From NCBI RefSeq assembly GCF_902459465.1, contig NC_047067.1, forward strand, positions 19,591,680 through 19,655,679: a DNA stretch of 64,000 bases, in the 5' to 3' direction. The translations under genes were made by a program, and so were the position numbers. The stretch's first letter is position 1, and the number at the start of each line of letters is the position of its first letter. Positions 36,801-46,860 of the stretch are shown here, piece after piece. The notes under the pieces are model-generated. The model searched no databases. It was given only the letters and a program-made list of their open reading frames with translations, and had not been told where the DNA came from. Origin of the DNA: Asterias rubens. Its lineage: Eukaryota; Echinodermata; Asteroidea; Forcipulatida; Asteriidae.

Positions 36801-38762
36801 TCAAGTGCCATTTTTAACTCCACAAACACATCAATAAATGTGCATCACACCACGCCATGGCCTTCAGTCGTTTGCATAAATGGACAGCTTTTAAAGTTAG
36901 TTCAGGACAAAGCTCCAAAGAATCCCATGGAAGTCGTTGTGATTGCTCCACCCAATGCGACACACAATGTCATAAAGAATTTTATACCCCAGACCCTACG
37001 TGTGTCTCATGAGCAGGCATCTTCTCATCAGCCTTGCAAAACACCCGCTACATCAGGTACAGTCCCATTCACAGTGACTGTGACCGTTGCAGTTCGGGAT
37101 CCAAAAATTACCAGTGTACCTGTACAGTCAACGCCATTGTTTCACCATGAATCTTTTGGTAAGTGTAATACAACTTTCATCCCAACAAGTGTCCACTTGC
37201 CCACTACAGCATCAGACTTGAGTTGTTCAACCTCTGTATGTACTTCAGTCTCTTCAACTGCATCAGTTGGTTTAATCTGTAGCACAGACACTAATTCCAT
37301 CAAGAAACCTACTCGCCAAGAAATGTCCACTCGGAACCCATCAGAGTCCGAAGGCCAGAGAAGGGTCCTTGTAACAACTTCTGAGGGAAAAAGGCAACTA
37401 ATCAGCTTTCCTTCGACTGCAATGGGACTGCACATTTTATCTCAAGTGGAACACCCTGATGCTAAAGAACACCAAGAAAGATCAGGAAACGTTGAGATTT
37501 ACAAGAATCTACAATCTGTTCTTGCAAACAGACACAAGGGGGTTTACATAGAGAATGCCACAACTTCCATTCCGACAACACAATCTTTGGGTAAATCTTT
37601 GAAAGAATTGCACTTAACTCACAGCGAAGATTATGCTGATAAATGTAGCTCTAGTAATGTTACCAACACATCATCAGATTCCGACAGCACCCCAGAAAGC
37701 AGACCAACCTTACCACAGACTAACAACAACCACAATAAAAGTAAACAGTTTATTTCATTAAAATTCTACAAAAAGGATGCTGGACTATCACTAGATGTCC
37801 TAAATGAGGAAATGAGACCATCTGCTTCATTGAATACCAGCCAAAAAGGTACAACTCCAGTGTCACATCCAAGCGTCAGGAAGAGGGGTAGGCCACCATC
37901 AGCATTCAGCCACCAAACTTTCCGAAGAAGCACCACACCACCAGCACAACCGAAAGTCAGCAAGAGGCTTAGAACACCGGCGACCCCATTGACAACCAAC
38001 TACAATGACACCACTCCTTCGTCACAACCGAAAGTCAGTAAAAGAGGCAGGCCGCTAGCACCTCCAGTGAATAGGAACCAAAATTACACTACACGATCGT
38101 CACAGCCCAATGTCAGTAAGAATCGTAGGACACCAGCAACCCTATTGAACCCAAACCAAAAGGGCAGCACACCATTGCCACAATCGAACGTCCGTAAGAG
38201 GGGTAGGCCACCAACTATTAATCTAAACACCAACCGAAAGGGCACAACGCCATCACCACAATTAAACGACCATCAGAAGCGCAGAACACAAGCTGTGCAA
38301 TCAAACACCAGCCAAAAGGGGGTGTTGCCATCGCCACAATCGACTGTAAGTCGAAGGAGAAACTCGCCAGAAATCCCATCAAAAGTCATCAAAATGTCTG
38401 TAGTAGACCTTAATATAAAACAGGCAAAGCGATCATACAGTAGGAGAAATAGGAATTCGACCTCGCCAGCAGCGCAATCTTCTTTGAAGAAAACAGATAA
38501 CTCAAAACTCAAGTCTCACGGCAAACAGACGAGTAGCCCGTCAATGGCCCCAAGGAGTGTCTTCAATAAGGACACCACGATATCCTCTCTGTCAGATGTC
38601 CATCGAGGGGGTTCGTCAACATCGTACGTTAACCGAGAGAACAGGCTGATTCAACTGAAGAGACTCATGAAGCAGAAGGAGCAGGATATCGAAGACATGA
38701 AGAAGCTACGACAACTTGAAGTAAGGCAAAAACTTTCCGACCCTGACCTTTGTGATCTTTAA
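33896..38762 (+). CDS. Large disordered AT-hook repeat protein (1482 aa); possible LRIF1-like nuclear protein
   Basis: The coding exons are 33896-34044 (donor AG/GTAATG) and 34463-38762 (acceptor tatatatag); the junction restores a Ser codon in frame. The product is mostly low-complexity Ser/Thr/Gln/Asn sequence. Visible parts are: a conserved-looking N-terminal block (about 55-140, starting KLKLCKRVGWLRDG); three 58-residue tandem repeats (370-543, KHLENQ...); a segment near 1190-1355 of seven repeats of about 26 residues, three with intact AT-hooks (KRGRP) and four with eroded ones; and a basic coiled coil at the C-terminus (about 1438-1482, LIQLKRLMKQKEQDIEDMKK). AT-hooks imply minor-groove DNA binding in the nucleus. 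The coiled coil and an INGQLLKL-type segment recall vertebrate LRIF1, which binds HP1 and SMCHD1, but this is a weak, eye-level resemblance. The gene model is strong; the identity is uncertain. Confidence 0.85.
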
Positions 38763-41332
38763 GGTAAAAACACACATACATTCTGCAACTATCAAATGCA
38801 TGACATATCAGAGTATTTTAAACAAGCAAATCATTTCCCAAAAAGACAAAAACATGCATTAATGTGATTCTCCAGCTTTCCAGAAGAAGACCAAATGAGA
38901 GCTTGTGCTATGTCAGGGATTTAGTGATCTTCATTACTTGTTGATTTTTAATTTGAACATTAGGAAAAAGATAAGTGTGGCTATTTTTCTCCCTGGCATG
39001 TCAGTTTTGGGACAGAAACTTTTTTGAGGGTAAATTAAAGGAGACTTTCAATGTGGTATCTTAGCGAGACAACTCAATTCTGCACTGGTTAAAAAAAAGT
39101 AGGTTAAAAAAAAAAAAAAAGCAAATCAAGTGTTCACAGGTTGTGTATGGTTCTTTTTATGAAAAGTATGTAGATTTTTAAGGGAATCAGCTGTAAAAAC
39201 TTCAAATCTCATTATGCATTCAATTATTTTGGGGACTGATTTGCTTCAACAGTGTGAAGGTAACGAAATTGTGAACTTTGACAGGTCCAAGTGGTCAAAT
39301 ATGCGCTTGCCTTTGGCGCAATATTACAAGAGCAGACTTTGATAGCGTAAAGCCCAGTTCTTACTTTATGCTACTGCAAATGCGAATGGACGTCACAAAT
39401 AAATTTGATTAGACAATGAAATAGTGAAACCTGGTTCCCCTCGCTGTAATATTTCAGTATTATTTTATTCCCTCAAATTAATATTTTTAGGGAAATAAAA
39501 TTACATTTCATGTGATCTACATGGTATTTCGAGGCAATGAAATAATAAGCTTTTTAGGGGTTTCTTATGACCACAACTTTCACTCTTAAAGAGTAATAAT
39601 TTAGTGCACCACAAAGCTGAGTTTGACCTTTGAGACCCTTTTTAACCTCAAAATGTAATTGACACCTTTAAAAGCTAAGCCTGAGTGACTGAACCAAATG
39701 TTCACACGAGATATTTACGTTACTTTAATTCAAATCAACTATGGGCTCAGTTATGGCACAAATCACTTTGAGCTTTTCAACTTATAGATCCCTGAAATTT
39801 GACTCTGTTTTTATACAAGATACCTTATTGTGTTAATATGTTTTATTATTCAGATTGTGTATATTTATATACATGCAGTCCTAATGTTATCGGTTACTTA
39901 TTATCTCTTATTATATCTCAACTTTAACACCTCAATACCTTCGGTTTTTTTTGCTGTGATAGATTCGTGACTGAACAATTTCATTTCCTTGCAATCTCAA
40001 AATGATATTGTATTATATATACACACCGGCCTTTACAACCTGCCAGATGAACTTTGACCTTGCATACCACATTACATTAGTGTGTCTGTTGTACATGTAT
40101 CACTGTGGTAATGGGTCAATAGTCAATAATCTAGCCAATGAAACTAGTGGGTGTGTCAGCCCAGTGCCTGTCATTATCCTTGAGGCAGGGGACCAGTCTA
40201 ACTGCATTGTCTCACACTGGTTGACTTCAGGACATCATTGAGTGGCAGTGGACATTCCAGGTCAATGTAAATTTTCAATGTTTAAATGCTTTTAATTTCC
40301 GTGATTAACGGATTCACCAAAGACTTTCACTATCTAGTGTTTCCTTAATTCCAAACGGTCTCCCCACAAATGAATCGAAATTGAAACAAAGCTGCACAAA
40401 ATTAATGCATTTCCAACATTATTGTACAGCGCGGACACATTGTTGATTAAAGCAAATATTTAAAAGGAATGTAAATTTGTTCCTCTGTACATAAGTTAAG
40501 TTTTCTGTAATTTTAAACATTCAAGTTTTTAAAGACGATAATGTATTCATGCTTATACATTTAAATCTCAATAGCTGAAGGTCAGTTTTCGGCGTTTTTT
40601 TTAAAGATACTTCATGTGTACAATTAAATATTCTTATTGTATGGCAACACTTTTTTCCATCTATTGTATTTTACAAATATTTTAATATTTTATTATGTGC
40701 ATTCTAGGTGAAGCTTTATATAAATGTAGTTCCTAAGTTATAGTTGGTTTACATTTTTACATGGTTATTTCATTCTAATGTGCTGGGGTTCATAATAAAT
40801 CTATTTCGAGAACATGGACTTTCTTTTTACTTTTGCACTTTTTCGTATTCTCTAACAATTATAGATTATGGTGAATAGAAAAAAAACTCATTTTGATTTA
40901 GATCAAGGTAATAAAACTCATAGATTTCACGACAGCTCTACCTCTGATTGGTTTCAATGGAATTGTAATCAAAAATTCAAAATGACAAATGAACAATGTA
41001 CCCCATATGGGTTTTTTTTGTTTAACCTGAAGCTCACAAGGGAACATTGTAGAAAATGGAATTAAACAAGAACTATGGCATGACCGCTGCCCTGATAAAT
41101 GCATTGTGTTTTGTTTTCGAAACAATTTCAAACTAGATTCACGAACATGAGGCAAAATGAGCTTTTGAGATGTTATGTTTTTTTATTTGACATTATTTTC
41201 AATTAACCTCTGGCAGCAGAGTATACTTTTACGTTTTTGGTGCCTTTTTCAGAAATTGGCAGTACTGAGTTTTAATAAGTCTGTATTTCGTCTTTTGAAA
41301 CGGTGTGTCTCAACTTTTCAGGTTCAATAAAC
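38763..41332 (+). other. 3' UTR region of the AT-hook gene with poly(A) signals
   Basis: AT-rich DNA without exons follows the stop. AATAAA signals lie at 40794-40799 and 41326-41331 (and an earlier one near 39400), so a long 3' UTR of about 2-2.5 kb is plausible. Which signal is used cannot be told from the sequence. Confidence 0.45.
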
Positions 41333-41494
41333 TCGATTGTCTTTTATTTAGAAGGTACTTTATGTCAACGTTGCTTTATGTGATCAGAAATTTAATAAAC
41401 TAAAACGTTAGTTTTTCACCTAGATCAAACTGGTTGATTGGTGTAGATTGTTACGGTGTTTAAATGTTTCCCGAAAATCAATCGTTGTTCATCT

Positions 41495-41578
41495 TGACAT
41501 AATTCCGGGTCATGACCCGGAATAGGGTCAGACGCTCGGGTCCCGGAACTGGGTCAATTTTGACCCTGAAGTTTTTTA
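41495..41578. repeat. Copy of the GGTCA/TGACC repeat family
   Basis: It has the same GGGTCATGACCCGGAA and GGTCAATTTTGACC phrases as the elements at 2945-3185 and 6970-7180. It lies between the AT-hook gene's 3' end and the GPCR. Confidence 0.55.
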
Positions 41579-41956
41579 GTGATATTCTTAAACAAACAAT
41601 AGCCAGGACGACCCACGCTCAGATGGTCGGATAAAGAGAAGGTTGGCTTTCCATCGTGCGAACCACGAAGCTTTGGTTATGATGCGATCAACGATCAGTA
41701 GAGATTGTTAGGAATGATTTAACATCATTTGAGATATGCAAAATGGATTCTGAAGGCTATAGAGTTAGGATGACATTGTAAGATGCCCTGACTTCTGGAG
41801 TTGCTTAAATACAGTTGCACTTTCCTCGAAGCATCGGTTTTTATTCGATGAAAAAAAGCCCAACGTATAGCATTTGCAGTGATATAAATTCAGAAGGTTG
41901 AGGAGTGATTTGATATCATTTTAGAGTTGTATAATTGGATTATGACGGCAACAGAG

Positions 41957-43282
41957 TTAGGATTGAAGATGCAGACTGGTGGAGTTGCTTACAGTTGCAC
42001 ATTCAACGCATTTTGTGTTACACGTCGGGGATGTTGAGGTAACTTTGTGCATTGAGAATCCCTTGTTATGACGTGGTTGTGACGGGGTGCCATTGCCATG
42101 TCGTCTCGTCTTGAGATACCATCGCCTTCGGGCGGACTTACGACCTGTGAATGCATCTCGGAACGCCTGTCGGTAGACCGAACTGGTCGCGTTGTAGATG
42201 TACGGGTTTAAGGTGGAATTTAAGTATAACATAATCTGCGCAATATGCACGAACACCTCAAAGTTTACCACTTCTCCGGTGAGGTCCAGTATACCAACTG
42301 AAAGACAGAGCAGTTGAAACGGTGCAAGGCATATAAAGAAGGCTACCCCATTTGCGATAAGCATTATAGAGACTTGGTTCCGTACCCGGGTGTTCTTCGA
42401 CATGACCTCTTTGGAGAGCGAGTCGTCACGTGATCGTTGTTTCAGTCTCCGAATGATTTGTGTGTAGGCAAAACCGTTGAAGAGAAAAGTGCAGACGAAC
42501 GGTATGGTTTGAAAAAAGTTTGAAAAGTTACCGAGCCATAAGTTTCCAGGAATGCCAGCGCATACTCCAATGACATCTGGAAAGTCTGAAAAGGTTCCAA
42601 TTTCAACAGGCCAGACGATGCAATAATAGTACATGTTGTAGTGGGCAGGTATCATTGCAGCCGAAAGGACAACACCTACAGACCAGGCACTGATGATAAG
42701 TTTCTTTGTACGGGGGAAGGAGTGCAGTAAGATGTGTTTGAGTGGATAACAGACTGCGTAATACTTCTCCATAGAGACCAGTGTTATGATGAAGATAGAC
42801 GTCCAGTTCGAGACATGTTGCAGGAAGTACACGAGTGAGCAGCCAGGAAGCCCCATGTACGCCTGATCACCAGGAATCGGACTTAAAAGGTATTGGAGTA
42901 GTCTGTTCCCAATGCTCAGAAGGAGAAATGAGATATCAGCCACAGCGAGGTTGGTCAGATACATGTTGGTGACAGTTCGCATGGAACGAACTCTCGTCAC
43001 CACGAACAAGAAGGCGAGATTACCGAGCAGCCCTATCGCGAGAATGAGTGGCATGACAACGATCCTCATCGCCAGGGTGGTTTTGTTGTAGAGGAAATTA
43101 GAAGCTCCAGAAGGATCTTGAGAATAGTTGAGAGTGTTACTCGCATCGCAGACTTGTTTGTTCTCCATGGTGTGTTCCAACCCAGTGCTTTGTTGAATGT
43201 GGGCTGCTGAGCTCTCTACAGATACTCTCATGCACAATAAGTTACCGCTCCGACAAAATGACCGCAGCAGTCTGTTAATCAT
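41957..43282 (-). CDS. Class A (rhodopsin-like) peptide-type GPCR, intronless, up to 441 aa
   Basis: Seven hydrophobic segments are visible (about 73-95, 106-130, 150-172, 192-214, 253-278, 303-328, 342-365). Class A marks are GLLGN in TM1, NLAVAD with the conserved Asp116 in TM2, Cys148 before TM3 with Cys221 in loop 2, and NPYIY (359-363) in TM7. The DRY motif is EKY (172-174) and the TM6 CWxP motif is CLAP (318-321), so the toggle tryptophan is missing. The N-terminal N-x-S/T sites are N52 and N66. The closest look is to the thyrotropin-releasing-hormone / neuromedin-U group of neuropeptide receptors, but the ligand cannot be assigned. The true start may be Met39 (MENK, 43168), which follows a non-hydrophobic leader. 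No intron is needed, and intronless receptor expansions are common in echinoderms and amphioxus. It is a plasma-membrane receptor signalling through G proteins. Confidence 0.93.
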   Translation of the reverse strand: MINRLLRSFCRSGNLLCMRVSVESSAAHIQQSTGLEHTMENKQVCDASNTLNYSQDPSGASNFLYNKTTLAMRIVVMPLILAIGLLGNLAFLFVVTRVRSMRTVTNMYLTNLAVADISFLLLSIGNRLLQYLLSPIPGDQAYMGLPGCSLVYFLQHVSNWTSIFIITLVSMEKYYAVCYPLKHILLHSFPRTKKLIISAWSVGVVLSAAMIPAHYNMYYYCIVWPVEIGTFSDFPDVIGVCAGIPGNLWLGNFSNFFQTIPFVCTFLFNGFAYTQIIRRLKQRSRDDSLSKEVMSKNTRVRNQVSIMLIANGVAFFICLAPFQLLCLSVGILDLTGEVVNFEVFVHIAQIMLYLNSTLNPYIYNATSSVYRQAFRDAFTGRKSARRRWYLKTRRHGNGTPSQPRHNKGFSMHKVTSTSPTCNTKCVECATVSNSTSLHLQS

Positions 43283-44039
43283 TAACGCATTATTAAAAAA
43301 TAAATAAAAAATAAAAAAGTTTAAGAATCATCAAGTTTTCGTCACAGGGGAGATATACAAAATGTCAAGGATACTCGAGCAGTTCTGCTGATGCACTGTG
43401 GTATGAGGACTATTGTTGATGAATCAAAGATCATTTTTAATTTCATGGCAGTTCTATATGCACAGACGCGACCTTTTTGTTCTGAGGCAATATTGCAAAG
43501 TGGTTGCAGTAATTATTAACTGTATAAGAGTTGAATTAAGAATTTCTTTGCTGAGACGTGAAGTGAAAGTACTAAATAAAGAAAAACAATGTTTGCACAT
43601 CAGTGAGCGGCGGTAAAGCGGTCAGGAAAGGAATTTCAACTCAACAAAAAAATAATTAATTTGTTCTGCAATCGTTTGTTAAATACAATGGGTTTGGCTA
43701 ACTACTCACAGGCAAAGTGGATGGACGTTAATGGGGGAAAAGGGAAGTACAAGAAAATGTTTTCGACGGAAATGTGAGCAATTTATAACCGTTTGGTTCA
43801 TGTTATCATTTTGAATAAAAGTGCGGTGAGACTTGACTTGTGTTACCATGGCTTGCGATGACAGTTGACTCATGTTGCGGGGTAAAAATTTTAGTCTATA
43901 TCAAACAATGAGACTTCTGATGGAAATGCATGAATGTGACAATAACTTCATTTTTTTTACCACACAGATGTGCATTAATACTCTCTTGATGAGTCATGTG
44001 GGGAAAAATCCGTGCTTGACCACCCTGTTTAGCAGGGGA

Positions 44040-44208
44040 GAAAATGAGTTTTTGCTTAGTAAACAACAAGTGGAGCACCAGCCACAACAATGTAAACTTA
44101 ATGTGGTGCATGTTGGCTGGTAACCTGTTCCAGCTAAACACTTTTCATAATTCTGTGCTTAGCACGTTTGTGTCCTTCCAGGCTTTATGAAGTTGGGCCC
44201 TTGCCATC
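44040..44208. mobile_element. Miniature element, family F (degenerate)
   Basis: It contains GGCTGGTAACCTGTTCCAGC, TGCTTAGCACG and the terminal TATGAAGTTGGGCCC. It lies upstream of the GPCR. Confidence 0.5.
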
Positions 44209-44559
44209 TACGAACCACACTGGGCCTCGACAACCAAGTGTACATTATTAACAAGGTGCAATATTTGTATTCTGTGTGAAATTTGATTACTTCTGTTAGT
44301 AGTTTACATCTAAATCGGGGCACGTCCAAGCCTTCGACTCGTTATGTGGTCAGGATGAACAATACGTCTTGAGTGGTGTACATGTTTACACTGTCTCATG
44401 GCGCCTTCATGTGGGGCCTATTGAACCAACACAATACTTGAATTGTGTTTTTTTGTATCTTTCTCGGCAGTATTGGGTTTTTTTAAAGGAGTACTGTAAG
44501 CCTATACTGTGTTTAGGCTGGTTTCCTGTCTGTATCCGCAAGACTTCCTTTTAAGACCC

Positions 44560-44795
44560 ATGTATTTTCATTGGATAACATGTTTTCATTGGATAACGGT
44601 GCTGGACGTAAGCTTTCCATTCCTTTATTTTTATGTGACAATAATATTGGCAGCTGCAATTTCTCCATGTAAAATTAATGTAGGTGAAAGGTGATTATGG
44701 ACGGGAATTGACCTTTATTAGACTCGAGGCTACTCTCTGGCGTTATTCTATTCACGAGCCTCGAACTGTGACGTCAGATGTTCAGGCTAACTGAA
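44560..44795. repeat. Element shared between IGF-like and GPCR upstream regions, copy 2
   Basis: It has the same ordered blocks as 7625-7850, with the interior diverged. It lies about 1.3 kb upstream of the minus-strand GPCR start. It ends with GTGACGTCAGATGTTCAGG. Confidence 0.6.
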
Positions 44796-46429
44796 AATCA
44801 ACACACTGAACGATGTATCCTCGACAGAGGGCGGCTGCCTTAGTAGAAAAATTAATGTTGAAAAATTAATGAATCATAACATACTCCGGTAAATTAAGAT
44901 TCTCAATGAGGTTTTAGCAGATGTCTTGTTCCGAGCAAACTGATTGAAGAGGTGCTATTTGAACTTCGTGAAAAAGGATTGGACAGTGCCCACACGTTAT
45001 ACTTGTTGGATTATAGTCTTAATTTGTCTAACAGCCGAGAGAGGGCGTTGTGTTTCCACTTACAGGAGTGTCTTGGAATGAAAACCTGAGTGAGGACTGG
45101 ATAAAGAGTTATTGTTATCAAGCATGTTGAATGCAATTAAACGGAATATGGTATCGATTTCCATTGTTTGCGTGTTCGGGGCTTGTGCACACAACAAACA
45201 GTGGTTAAAATAATTAAGTTAGTGCTGCACTTATACACTCTTAACAAACTGCATTCTGCTCAATAATTAAAAGTAGAATGTCTGGTACCCATTTATTTAC
45301 ATAACAATAATTTGAAGAATCGTTGTGAAAAAGAAAAGTTTTACATTGGGGATGAAGAATACAATTTGTTTTAAGCTAAACACATGCACACTGATGTGTT
45401 TAACACTGGGATGCTCGTTGCAACAACCCCACTATAGGTTGTATATGGCTACTCTTTTGGCATGAGGGTTAGAAACTTATCTTGGCATCAAATTACCCTC
45501 AATAACTCATTTCTCTGCTGAACGAGCTCTGCGTCTAATGAATTCCGTTATTGCTAAGATCTTTTAATGTATAGTTGAGCGGAATGCATTACTTCTAACT
45601 CAAGAGTAAACACTATCGTTCACGCTGGCCCTTCCCATCTCTGCTCTGATGCACGTGCACCGTAGTAATAAATTGCTTTCATTCTAACAAAAGTTGTCTT
45701 CTTGTCGTTGCCGCAAATAGTGAAGCTACCTACCACGAGTAGTTTTGGCGCAAAACATCAAAAAGGAAACATAAACTTAGACTCAATGTCCACATGAGGT
45801 AGAAATTGTGTCAATAACGTTTCTCAGAGTGAAACAAAAATGCCCCCCCCCCCCACTTCAAGACGTGCTGTTGACTGAGCCGAGGATATTTAAACATATT
45901 ATCTTTTAAAATTCGACCGTTGCAGATTGTCCATATCACGTGGCAACTGCTACCTTTTCTATTTCGAATGATTTCGAGACTTTGGCAATGTAGTCTCTTG
46001 ATCTGATCGTGACGGCGTCAATCAAAACCCGTTTGACAAAAACTAAAATGCCCTTTAATGGTTCTGAGCTAACCAGGCCTACAATCGAATCCCTTAAGAA
46101 AACTGCTAATTCACAATGACTATTAGAACGAGTATTGTCGTCTAGTTAATACTAGATCACAATTTCTTAATTTGTGCAGTTCATAATCAAAAATACTTTA
46201 AAACATGTCTGTGTAAGAGAGGTTGGATGTGCCAGCTTCCCCCTGTGGGAGTTAGTGGAGTTCCCTTGATGGGATGATCGTCCAAACAATTAAACAAATT
46301 ATGATGACATAATGTCCGTAGTTTAGTACTCCATACAGAATGTTTTCACAGGTTTAATGATGCGAGTCAAGAGGCCCGATAAGGCATCTAATGCGTGGTC
46401 TAGGTTTTTAGAGAGTGGGGAGATTTTCA

Positions 46430-46860
46430 TTCTGCAGCCCTAGAACATGCATCAAGATATGGTCGAGAGTGACGACGTTTCCATTCTGCAGTCTTGCTGG
46501 AGAGGGTAGCCTACACAGAATACTTGGTTTATGTTTTGGAAGGCATCCAGATACGTGGTCTAACTAGGTTTTCAGGTTGTGACGAAGTTTCCATTCTGCA
46601 GTCTTGCTGGAGAGGGTAGCCTACACAGAATACTTGGTTTATGTTTTGGAAGGCATCCAGATACGTGGTCTAACTAGGTTTTCAGGTTGTGACGAAGTTT
46701 CCATTCTGCAGTCTTGCTATGTAGAAGGTACCCAGATACCTGGTACCAGGTAGCGACAACGATTCCACTCTGCAACCTTGTAGAGAAAGTACATAGATAC
46801 GTGGTCTATGTTTTGCGATGTTGATTGAGTCTCCATTTGCAGATAGTACCTACATACGGT
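46430..46860 (-). repeat. Tandem relics of the terminal coding segment of the Methyltransf_FA gene
   Basis: Below the stop codon (46863-46861) the DNA repeats phrases of the last coding segment: TTCCATTCTGCAG, TAGAGAAGGTACCCAGATAC and CTAGGTTTTC. Two near-identical 110-bp copies start at 46501 and 46611, with more diverged copies on either side. On the minus strand the copies still resemble the terminal codons around the EAAEWNLRHYQKT end, including its stop, but lack a continuous frame. They look like tandem duplications of the exon end now lying in the 3' UTR or flank. Confidence 0.75.

Larger units (their letters stand above)
43283..46420. other. Intergenic DNA upstream of the GPCR
   Basis: No coding exon was recognised. 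It contains a family F element, the shared element at 44560-44795, an AGAGGGCG-type motif near 45040 and a poly-C tract at 45843-45854. Confidence 0.5.
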
